From Oncorhynchus masou masou (Eukaryota; Chordata; Actinopteri; Salmoniformes; Salmonidae): a DNA stretch of 64,000 nt. The stretch covers positions 62,001-126,000 of the forward strand of contig NW_027016782.1 of assembly GCF_036934945.1 (NCBI RefSeq), in the 5' to 3' direction. Position numbers and translations under genes: made by a program. The notes under the pieces were generated by a model that was given only the letters and a program-made list of their open reading frames with translations, was not told where the DNA came from and searched no databases. This document shows, one piece after another, positions 11,801-23,800 of this stretch; positions within the stretch are counted from its first letter, which is position 1, and the number at the start of each line of letters is the position of its first letter.

Positions 11801-14800
11801 TCGCCATCACGGTTGACAACTCCATTGTTTCCTCCTCCCAGAGCGCTAAGAACCTTGGCGTGATCCTGGACAACACCCTGTCGTTCTCAACTAACATCAA
11901 GGCGGTGGCCCGTTCCTGTAGGTTCATGCTCTACAACATCCGCAGAGTACGCCCCTGCCTCACACAGGAAGCGGCGCAGGTCCTAATCCAGGCACTTGTC
12001 ATCTCCCGTCTGGACTACTGCAACTCGCTGTTGGCTGGGCTCCCTGCCTGTGCCATTAAACCCCTACAACTCATCCAGAACGCCGCAGCCCGTCTGGTGT
12101 TCAACCTTCCCAAGTTCTCTCACGTCACCCCGCTCCTCCGCTCTCTCCACTGGCTTCCAGTTGAAGCTCGCATCCGCTACAAGACCATGGTGCTTGCCTA
12201 CGGAGCTGTGAGGGGAACGGCACCGCAGTACCTCCAGGCTCTGATCAGGCCCTACACCCAAACAAGGGCACTGCGTTCATCCACCTCTGGCCTGCTCGCC
12301 TCCCTACCACTGAGGAAGTACAGTTCCCGCTCAGCCCAGTCAAAACTGTTCGCTGCTCTGGCCCCCCAATGGTGGAACAAACTCCCTCACGACGCCAGGA
12401 CAGCGGAGTCAATCACCACCTTCCGGAGACACCTGAAACCCCACCTCTTCAAGGAATATCTAGGATAGGATAAAGCTATCCTTCTCACCCCCCCCCTTAA
12501 ATGATTTAGATGCACTATTGTAAAGTGGCTGTTCCACTGATGTCAGAAGGTGAATTCACCAATTTGTAAGTCGCTCTGGATAAGAGCGTCTGCTAAATGA
12601 CTTAAATGTAATGTAAATGAAAACCCTGGGTTGGGGTACTAACCGGTCCGTAAGGGGTGCTGACACAGTGCTGGTCACATTGGGGGGTCCCAGGGCTGGA
12701 GCAGTTATTGGTGGAACAACCGTGCCCCTCGTCAGATCCATCAGGACAGTTGATGATTTGGTCACAGAGCAGGGAATGGTCCACACACTCTCCACTACCA
12801 CACTGGTAAAGCTGGTTGGAGCACTTCAACTGGTCACCTACAGTAAAACAACAGACTGGTTCACACACTCTCCACTACCACAGCTGGTTGGAGCACTTCA
12901 CCTAGCCAACTACAAATGTAACCATAACCCTTTGTGTAAGCTCACATCCGGCCTCGTCACTGTAGTCCTCACAGTCTTTCTGTCCATCACACCTCCAGGT
13001 TGAAGGGATACACTGGGTCTTAGAGACACAGCTCCACTGGAACTCCCCACACGTCACTGGAGACACCTTACAGTTCTGAAGTTTACCCAGAATTTAGAGA
13101 TGGGTTAAGGTAAATCGATTGTGAGAGATTATGGAAATTAACCTAGCATGCTAGTTTGTATTGGTTTCCAAAACTACCTTGGACTTCCTTAATACTGGTC
13201 ATGGAGCCATAAAAGTGGTATCAATGAGTTCATCTGGCTGTGAGCAAGTATATAAATGTTTTGCACTTTAAAATGATTGTGAAGGTTAATATTAGGTGGG
13301 TTCCTCACCATCTCGTCTGAACCGTCCTGGCAGTCCTGTTCCCCATCACACAGCCATTCCTCCACAAGACATTCGTGGCTGTTTGGGCAGCGGAGCTCTG
13401 GGGGACAGTGGGGGGGTTTGGCACAGCCCACCTCGTCAGAATGGTCTCCGCAGTCAGAATGCCCATCACAACGGAGAGCCTCAGACACACACTGACCATT
13501 ACTGCACTGATACTGCTGCTGGCCACAAAGAATTGCCACTGGGAGGAGAGCGAGATGGCAGAAGCAGAGGAGAGCAATGATTGCAATAAACTAAGTAGAA
13601 ACGGGTTCAGAACAAGGTAGAAATTGGTTCTAAGCAACATGGAACCACATCACAGTGGAAATGGGTTCTAAAACACCCATTACAATGGAAATGGTTTTTA
13701 GAGATACTCATACCACAGTCTTCCTCATCAGAGCCGTCCACACAGTCTCTCTCTCCATCACAAATGAAGGTTTCTGGGATACAGCGGCCATTGTTGTCAC
13801 AGTGATGACTGCAGCTCTTGGTGGGCTTGAAGCAGTCCATTTCATCAGAACGGTCCTGGCACTGGGCCTTCCCATCACACACCTGCTGCTGGTCGATACA
13901 CTTCTTCCCATGAGCACACTGGAACTGACCTGAGGTAGGAACCAATGAGCACACTGGTACTGACCTAAGGACATTGATATGAATGGATGGATTTGTGCTG
14001 AAACTGGCCACTTGTGACTAAACACATTACACCAGATCAAGAGGTGAGCTTCTGACCTGCTTTGCAGAGGAGCTCACAGTCCTGTTCATCTGATCCATCC
14101 TTACAGTCCACCTCTCCATCACAAACATGGCTATGCAGGACACACTCTCTCCCATCCTTGCACAGTCTGGAACCCATACGGCACTTCAGGGACGCAGTTT
14201 GGGATGTTGGAGCAGCTATCGTTGGACAGCCAATCTCATCTGAGCCATCATGGCAATGAGCGCGTCCATCACAAACCAGACTCCTCTCAATACATTTCCT
14301 CCTGTCCTTACACCGGAACTCACCTGGGAGACACACATACGAGGGACCATGAAGAAAGGTTAAGAGGGTTTAAGGGGTTTTCTGGGTGGCAAAGCAGTAT
14401 CAAATATCAGAACGCGTTAATATATCTACCTCGGTTTGGACATTTAGCAATGCAGGATTCCTCATCAAAACCATCAGGGCAGTCTTTCAATGTGTCACAC
14501 AGCTGAGTTTGGGAGATGCACAAAGTTGAGCCCCGACACCTCACTGATGGACTAGTACAGGTCTGAGCCAGAGTTGGCAGGACAGGAGGAAGGGCCTTGT
14601 TAGAATCTAGGGAGAGAGGTCACATTAGATTAATTTAAAGAGACTCTCCTCATCCTTCTGTACCAACTGTCCAAGTAATCAGCAGTGTCTCACCACAGCC
14701 TTCCTCATCAGAGCCGTCCGAACAGTCTCTCTCACCATCACAGAGGAAGGTTTCTGGGATACAGCGGCTATTGTTGTCACAGTGATGAATGCAGCTCTTG

Positions 14801-17800
14801 GTGGGCTTGAAGCAGTCCATTTCATCAGAACGGTCCTGGCACTGTGCCTTCCCATCACACATCTGCTGCTGGTCGATACACATCTTCCCATGAGCACACT
14901 GGAACTGACCTGAGGTAGGAACCAATGAGCATACTGGAACTGAGCTGAGCTAACAACCAATGAGCACACTGGAACTGACCTAAGGACATTGATGAATGGA
15001 TGGATTTGTGCTGAAACTGGCCACTTGTGATTAAACACATTACACAAGATCAAGAGGTGAGCTTCTGACCTGCTTTGCAGAGGAGCTCACAGTCCTGTTC
15101 GTCTGATCCATCCTTACAGTCCACCTCTCCATCACAAACATGGCTATGCAGGACACACTCTCTCCCATCCTTGCACAGTCTGGAACCCATACGGCACTTC
15201 AGGGGCGCAGTTTGGGATGTTGGAGCAGCTATCGTTGGACAGCCAATCTCATCTGAGCCATCATGGCAATGAGCGCGTCCATCACAAACCAGACTCCTCT
15301 CAATACATTTCCTCCTGTCCTTACACCGGAACTCACCTGGGAGACACACATAAGAGGGACCATGAAGAAAGGTTAAGAGGGTTTAAGGGGTTTTCTGGGT
15401 GGCAAAGCAGTATCAAATATCAGAACGCATTAATATATCTACCTCGGTTTGGACATTTAGTAATGCAGGACTCCTCATCAAAACCATCAGGGCAGTCTCT
15501 CAATGTGTCACACAGCTGAGTTTGGGAGATGCACAAAGTTGAGCCCCGACACCTCACTGATGGACTGGTACAGACTGGCTGAGCAGGAAGAATATCTGGA
15601 ACGGTTGTAGTTGGAGCCAAATAAGCTGTAGTAAGTGGAACTGGAGATTCTGTAGGCAGAGAGTATTACCAAGATAATGGACAGGCCTTTTACACTCTAC
15701 CCAGAACAAGTCTAATGAAGCGTTAGTTTCAAAACAATTCAGCACAAAGGGTTAGACTGTAGGTAACATGTCTCACCTGCTAATATACAAGCTAGTAAAC
15801 ATTTTCCAACTGTCAAATCACATTTTATTTGTCAGATACACATGGTTAGCAGATGTTATTGCGAGTGTAGCGAAATGCTTGTGCTTCTAGTTCCGACCCT
15901 GCAGTAATACACAAGTAATCTAACAATTTCACAACTACCTTATACACACACACACACAAGTGTAAAGGAATGAATAAGAATATGTACATAAAAATATATG
16001 AACGAACGATGGCCGAACAGCATAGACAAGATGCAGTAGATGGTATAGAGTACAGTATATACATATGAGAAGAGTAATGTAAACATTATAAAAAGTGGTA
16101 TTGTTTAAAGTGGCTCGTGATACATTTATTACATCAATCTCTCATTATTAAAGTGGCTAGAGATGAGTCAGTATGTTGGCAGCAGCCACTCAATGTTAGT
16201 GATGGCGATTTAACAGGCCTTGAGACAGAAGCTGTTTTTCAGTCTCTCAGTCCCCGCTTTGATGCACCTGTACTGACCTCGCCCTCTGGAGGATAGCTGG
16301 TTGAACAGGAAGTGGCTCGGGTGGTTGTTGTCCTTGATATTTTTGGCCTTCCTGTGACATCGGGTGGTGTAGTTGTCCTGGAGGGCAGGTAGTTTTCCCC
16401 AGTGATGCGTTGTGCAGAGCTCACTACCCTCTGGAGAGCCTTACGGTTGTGGGCGGAGCAGTTGCCGTACGAGGCAACAGCCCGACAGGATGCTCTCGAT
16501 TGTGCATCTGTAAAAATTTGTGAGTGTGTTTGGTGACAAGCCAAATTTCTTCAGCCTCCTGAGGTTGAAGAGGCGCTGCTGCGCCTTCACCATGCTGTCT
16601 GTGTGGGTGGACCATTTCAGTTTGTCCGTGATGTGTACGCCAAGGAACTTATCTTCCCACCTTCTCCACGACTGTTCCGTCGATGTGGATAGGGGCTCCT
16701 CTGTCTGCTGTTTCCTGAAGTCCACGATCATCTCCTTTGTTTTGTTGACCTCGAGTGTGAGGTCATTTTCCTGACCACACTCCGAGGGCCTTCACCTCCT
16801 CCCTGTAGGCCGTCTCGTCGTCGTTGTTGGCAATCAAGCCTACCACTGTAGTGTCGTCTGCAAACTTGATGATTGAGTTGGAGGCGGGCATGGCCACCCA
16901 GTCATGGGTGAACAGGAGAGGGCTGAGAACGCACCCTTGTGGGGCCCCAGTGTTGAGGATCAGGGGGGTGGAGATGTTACCTACCCTCACCACCTGGGGG
17001 CGGCCCGTCAGGAATTCCAGGACCCAGTTTCACAGGGCGGGGTCGAGACCCAGGGTCTCGAGCTTAATGACGAGTTTGGAGGGTACTATGATGTTAAATG
17101 CTGAGCTGTAGTCGATGAACAGCATTCTTACATAGGTATTCCTCTTGTCCAGATGGGTTAGGGCAGTGCGATTGCGTCGTCTGTGGACCTATTGGGGCGG
17201 TAAGCAAATTGGAGTAGGTCTAGGGTGTCAGGTAGGGTGGTGGTGATATGGTCCTTGATTAGTCTCTCAAAGCACGGAAGTGAGTGTTACGAAGCGGACA
17301 GTCATTTAGCTCAGTTACCTTAGCTTTCTTGGGAACAGGAACAATGGTGGCCCTCTTGAAGCATGTGGGAACAGCAGACTGGGATAAGGATTGATTGAAT
17401 ATGTCCGTAAACACACCAGCCAGCTGGTCTGCGCATGCTCTGAGGACGCGGCTGGGGATGCCGTCTGGGCCGGCAGGCTTGCGAGGGTTAACACGTTTAA
17501 ATGTCTTACTCGCGTTAGCTGCAGTGAAGGAGAGCCCACAGGTTTTGGTAGTGGGCCGTGTCAGTGGCACTGTCTCGTCCTCAAAGCGAGCAAAGCTGTT
17601 TAGTTTGTCTGGGAGCAAGACATCGTGGTCCGCGACGGGGCTGCTTTTCCTTTTGTAGTCTGACTGTAGACCATGTCACATACCTCTCGTGTCTGAGCCG
17701 TTGAATTGCAACTCTACTTTCTCTCTATACCGACGCTTAGCTTGTTTGATTGCCTTGGAGGGAATAGCTACACTGTGTATTCGGTCATGTTTCTGGTCAC

Positions 17801-20800
17801 CTTGCCCCGATTAAAAGCAGTGGTTCGTGCTTTCAGTTTTGCGAATGCTGCCATCAATCCACGGTTTCTGGTTGGGCAAGGTTTTAATAGACCCTGTGGG
17901 TACAACATCGCCGATGCACTTGCTAATAAACTTTTTTGGTGCGTGTGCAGTTTATAAGGTACTCATTTAAAAATATATATGATTATTGTTGCAGATGTAC
18001 AGTTTGTGTAGATTGTAACATGTACTATAAATAACCTTTTCTGCACATTAGTTGTCGATTTTGACAGGATATTTATCGATATGTGTAGTCAACAGGAGGC
18101 AGCGACGGCATCATTTTTTACTTACGTTTTAGGAATATAATTTAAACTTTCAACATTCATTTCGAATGGTATTGTACTTACTCAGTAAAAACTGCTGAAT
18201 GAGTCCCAAAGCATGCTGAGTCTTAATTATTTTGATATACCCCCCTGCCTATTCAGTGAGCCATCATTTAAGATTCATACAAAAAACATTACAAGAATAT
18301 TGATGTCTTGACTTTGTCTAAGGTAACGGTTAGCAAAATTAGGTAAATTGACAACGCACACTTTCTTTAACTGCAATGTTAATATGCATTCCATGGCATT
18401 GTAGATTTGAGATGTCTTTTGACCTAATGTTCAACGCTTTCAGACAATGCGCTTATTCGCGATAAAAAAATGCACACTAAAATTTCAAAAAGATTAACTT
18501 ACGTTAACTGATTAACTCTGACAGCCCTACAAAAACATTGTATAACCTTTGTCACATTGTTGACTGTGTACTGCAAGTGGCAGTTCTGTCCGGCTCCCCA
18601 TTTTTGGGACGTCATGCCATTTTATAAACACCGTCAGACACTTAGTCGATTTAGAAAACGTCCCGACTGACCAAAGTGGAACCACAGTCAGAAATCAACT
18701 CACCACCACAGTCCTGTTCGTCTGATCCATCCTTACAGTCCACCTCTCCATCACAAACATGGCTATGCAGGACACACTCTCTCCCATCCTTGCACAGTCT
18801 GGAACCCATACGGCACTTCAGGGGCGCAGTTTGGGATGTTGGAGCAGCTATCGTTGGACAGCCAATCTCATCTGAGCCATCATGGCAATGAGCGCGTCCA
18901 TCACAAACCAGACTCCTCTCAATACATTTCCTCCTGTCCTTACACCGGAACTCACCTGGGAGACACACATAAGAGGGACCATGAAGAAAGGTTAAGAGGG
19001 TTTAAGGGGTTTTCTGGGTGGCAAAGCAGTATCAAATATCAGAACGCATTAATATATCTACCTCGGTTTGGACATTTAGTAATGCAGGACTCCTCATCAA
19101 AACCATCAGGGCAGTCTCTCAATGTGTCACACAGCTGAGTTTGGGAGATGCACAAAGTTGAGCCCCGACACCTCACTGATGGACTGGTACAGACTGGCTG
19201 AGCAGGAAGAATATCTGGAACGGTTGTAGTTGGAGCCAAATAAGCTGTAGTAAGTGGAACTGGAGATTCTGTAGGCAGAGAGTATTACCAAGATAATGGA
19301 CAGGCCTTTTACACTCTACCCAGAACAAGTCTAATGAAGCGTTAGTTTCCCCAAAACAATTCAGCACAAAGGGTTAGACTGTAGGTAACATGTCTCACCT
19401 GCTAATATACAAGCTAGTAAACATTTTCCAACTGTCAAATCACATTTTATTTGTCAGATACACATGGTTAGCAGATGTTATTGCGAGTGTAGCGAAATGC
19501 TTGTGCTTCTAGTTCCGACCCTGCAGTAATACACAAGTAATCTAACAATTTCACAACTACCTTATACACACACACACACAAGTGTAAAGGAATGAATAAG
19601 AATATGTACATAAAAATATATGAACGAACGATGGCCGAACAGCATAGACAAGATGCAGTAGATGGTATAGAGTACAGTATATACATATGAGAAGAGTAAT
19701 GTAAACATTATAAAAAGTGGTATTGTTTAAAGTGGCTCGTGATACATTTATTACATCAATCTCTCATTATTAAAGTGGCTAGAGATGAGTCAGTATGTTG
19801 GCAGCAGCCACTCAATGTTAGTGATGGCGATTTAACAGGCCTTGAGACAGAAGCTGTTTTTCAGTCTCTCAGTCCCCGCTTTGATGCACCTGTACTGACC
19901 TCGCCCTCTGGAGGATAGCTGGTTGAACAGGAAGTGGCTCGGGTGGTTGTTGTCCTTGATATTTTTGGCCTTCCTGTGACATCGGGTGGTGTAGTTGTCC
20001 TGGAGGGCAGGTAGTTTTCCCCAGTGATGCGTTGTGCAGAGCTCACTACCCTCTGGAGAGCCTTACGGTTGTGGGCGGAGCAGTTGCCGTACGAGGCAAC
20101 AGCCCGACAGGATGCTCTCGATTGTGCATCTGTAAAAATTTGTGAGTGTGTTTGGTGACAAGCCAAATTTCTTCAGCCTCCTGAGGTTGAAGAGGCGCTG
20201 CTGCGCCTTCACCATGCTGTCTGTGTGGGTGGACCATTTCAGTTTGTCCGTGATGTGTACGCCAAGGAACTTATCTTCCCACCTTCTCCACGACTGTTCC
20301 GTCGATGTGGATAGGGGCTCCTCTGTCTGCTGTTTCCTGAAGTCCACGATCATCTCCTTTGTTTTGTTGACCTCGAGTGTGAGGTCATTTTCCTGACCAC
20401 ACTCCGAGGGCCTTCACCTCCTCCCTGTAGGCCGTCTCGTCGTCGTTGTTGGCAATCAAGCCTACCACTGTAGTGTCGTCTGCAAACTTGATGATTGAGT
20501 TGGAGGCGGGCATGGCCACCCAGTCATGGGTGAACAGGAGAGGGCTGAGAACGCACCCTTGTGGGGCCCCAGTGTTGAGGATCAGGGGGGTGGAGATGTT
20601 ACCTACCCTCACCACCTGGGGGCGGCCCGTCAGGAATTCCAGGACCCAGTTTCACAGGGCGGGGTCGAGACCCAGGGTCTCGAGCTTAATGACGAGTTTG
20701 GAGGGTACTATGATGTTAAATGCTGAGCTGTAGTCGATGAACAGCATTCTTACATAGGTATTCCTCTTGTCCAGATGGGTTAGGGCAGTGCGATTGCGTC

Positions 20801-23800
20801 GTCTGTGGACCTATTGGGGCGGTAAGCAAATTGGAGTAGGTCTAGGGTGTCAGGTAGGGTGGTGGTGATATGGTCCTTGATTAGTCTCTCAAAGCACGGA
20901 AGTGAGTGTTACGAAGCGGACAGTCATTTAGCTCAGTTACCTTAGCTTTCTTGGGAACAGGAACAATGGTGGCCCTCTTGAAGCATGTGGGAACAGCAGA
21001 CTGGGATAAGGATTGATTGAATATGTCCGTAAACACACCAGCCAGCTGGTCTGCGCATGCTCTGAGGACGCGGCTGGGGATGCCGTCTGGGCCGGCAGGC
21101 TTGCGAGGGTTAACACGTTTAAATGTCTTACTCGCGTTAGCTGCAGTGAAGGAGAGCCCACAGGTTTTGGTAGTGGGCCGTGTCAGTGGCACTGTCTCGT
21201 CCTCAAAGCGAGCAAAGCTGTTTAGTTTGTCTGGGAGCAAGACATCGTGGTCCGCGACGGGGCTGCTTTTCCTTTTTGTAGTCTGACTGTAGACCATGTC
21301 ACATACCTCTCGTGTCTGAGCCGTTGAATTGCAACTCTACTTTCTCTCTATACCGACGCTTAGCTTGTTTGATTGCCTTGGAGGGAATAGCTACACTGTG
21401 TATTCGGTCATGTTTCTGGTCACCTTGCCCCGATTAAAAGCAGTGGTTCGTGCTTTCAGTTTTGCGAATGCTGCCATCAATCCACGGTTTCTGGTTGGGC
21501 AAGGTTTTAATAGACCCTGTGGGTACAACATCGCCGATGCACTTGCTAATAAACTTTTTTTTGGTGCGTGTGCAGTTTATAAGGTACTCATTTAAAAATA
21601 TATATGATTATTGTTGCAGATGTACAGTTTGTGTAGATTGTAACATGTACTATAAATAACCTTTTCTGCACATTAGTTGTCGATTTTGACAGGATATTTA
21701 TCGATATGTGTAGTCAACAGGAGGCAGCGACGGCATCATTTTTTACTTACGTTTTAGGAATATAATTTAAACTTTCAACATTCATTTCGAATGGTATTGT
21801 ACTTACTCAGTAAAAACTGCTGAATGAGTCCCAAAGCATGCTGAGTCTTAATTATTTTGATATACCCCCTGCCTATTCAGTGAGCCATCATTTAAGATTC
21901 ATACAAAAACATTACAAGAATATTGATGTCTTGACTTTGTCTAAGGTAACGGTTAGCAAAATTAGGTAAATTGACAACGCACACTTTCTTTAACTGCAAT
22001 GTTAATATGCATTCCATGGCATTGTAGATTTGAGATGTCTTTTGACCTAATGTTCAACGCTTTCAGACAATGCGCTTATTCGCGATAAAAAAATGCACAC
22101 TAAAATTTCAAAAAGATTAACTTACGTTAACTGATTAACTCTGACAGCCCTACAAAAACATTGTATAACCTTTGTCACATTGTTGACTGTGTACTGCAAG
22201 TGGCAGTTCTGTCCGGCTCCCCATTTTTGGGACGTCATGCCATTTTATAAACACCGTCAGACACTTAGTCGATTTAGAAAACGTCCCGACTGACCAAAGT
22301 GGAACCACAGTCAGAAATCAACTCACCACCACAGTCCTGTTCGTCTGATCCATCCTTACAGTCCACCTCTCCATCACAAACATGGCTATGCAGGACACAC
22401 TCTCTCCCATCCTTGCACAGTCTGGAACCCATACGGCACTTCAGGGGCGCAGTTTGGGATGTTGGAGCAGCTATCGTTGGACAGCCAATCTCATCTGAGC
22501 CATCATGGCAATGAGCGCGTCCATCACAAACCAGACTCCTCTCAATACATTTCCTCCTGTCCTTACACCGGAACTCACCTGGGAGACACACATAAGAGGG
22601 ACCATGAAGAAAGGTTAAGAGGGTTTAAGGGGTTTTCTGGGTGGCAAAGCAGTATCAAATATCAGAACGCATTAATATATCTACCTCGGTTTGGACATTT
22701 AGTAATGCAGGACTCCTCATCAAAACCATCAGGGCAGTCTCTCAATGTGTCACACAGCTGAGTTTGGGAGATGCACAAAGTTGAGCCCCGACACCTCACT
22801 GATGGACTGGTACAGACTGGCTGAGCAGGAAGAATATCTGGAACGGTTGTAGTTGGAGCCAAATAAGCTGTAGTAAGTGGAACTGGAGATTCTGTAGGCA
22901 GAGAGTATTACCAAGATAATGGACAGGCCTTTTACACTCTACCCAGAACAAGTCTAATGAAGCGTTAGTTTCCCCAAAACAATTCAGCACAAAGGGTTAG
23001 ACTGTAGGTAACATGTCTCACCTGCTAATATACAAGCTAGTAAACATTTTCCAACTGTCAAATCACATTTTATTTGTCAGATACACATGGTTAGCAGATG
23101 TTATTGCGAGTGTAGCGAAATGCTTGTGCTTCTAGTTCCGACCCTGCAGTAATACACAAGTAATCTAACAATTTCACAACTACCTTATACACACACACAC
23201 ACAAGTGTAAAGGAATGAATAAGAATATGTACATAAAAATATATGAACGAACGATGGCCGAACAGCATAGACAAGATGCAGTAGATGGTATAGAGTACAG
23301 TATATACATATGAGAAGAGTAATGTAAACATTATAAAAAGTGGTATTGTTTAAAGTGGCTCGTGATACATTTATTACATCAATCTCTCATTATTAAAGTG
23401 GCTAGAGATGAGTCAGTATGTTGGCAGCAGCCACTCAATGTTAGTGATGGCGATTTAACAGGCCTTGAGACAGAAGCTGTTTTTCAGTCTCTCAGTCCCC
23501 GCTTTGATGCACCTGTACTGACCTCGCCCTCTGGAGGATAGCTGGTTGAACAGGAAGTGGCTCGGGTGGTTGTTGTCCTTGATATTTTTGGCCTTCCTGT
23601 GACATCGGGTGGTGTAGTTGTCCTGGAGGGCAGGTAGTTTTCCCCAGTGATGCGTTGTGCAGAGCTCACTACCCTCTGGAGAGCCTTACGGTTGTGGGCG
23701 GAGCAGTTGCCGTACGAGGCAACAGCCCGACAGGATGCTCTCGATTGTGCATCTGTAAAAATTTGTGAGTGTGTTTGGTGACAAGCCAAATTTCTTCAGC

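Larger units (their letters stand above)
13714..15625 (-). repeat. Older duplication of an E3-E2-E1 exon block
   Basis: Two blocks about 1 kb apart: 13714-14606 (E3', E2', E1') and 14694-15625 (E3, E2.1, E1.1). Exons and the short introns between them are alike but clearly diverged (several amino-acid changes per exon), so this duplication predates the 3.6-kb array. Confidence 0.88.
15088..18706 (-). repeat. Array unit 1
   Basis: Holds E1.1 and the E2.1 body. Has three fewer bases than the other units at about 15728. The 700 bp at 17956-18660 after the LINE show no coding signal, except that 18501-18530 resembles the end of a hAT-type element (AGGGCTGTC on the minus strand). Confidence 0.92.
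18707..22329 (-). repeat. Array unit 2
   Basis: Unit-specific marks: one extra T at about 21273 and the longest T-run (eight) at about 21554-21561. Confidence 0.92.

Noticed and set aside
10941..12468. Long open frames that could be a host gene
   Set aside because: They contain reverse-transcriptase motifs (GVPQGSVLGPLL, YADD) and an L2 tail, with a frameshift between them. It is a retrotransposon.
13296..15519. Many plus-strand frames of 80-100 codons opposite the LDLa exons
   Set aside because: Mirror frames of the minus-strand exons, Ser/His-rich with no domain. They recur in each unit only because the exons do.
17706..17957. 83-109-codon plus-strand frame present in every unit
   Set aside because: It is the antisense of the LINE's upstream part, with length varying only with a T-run.
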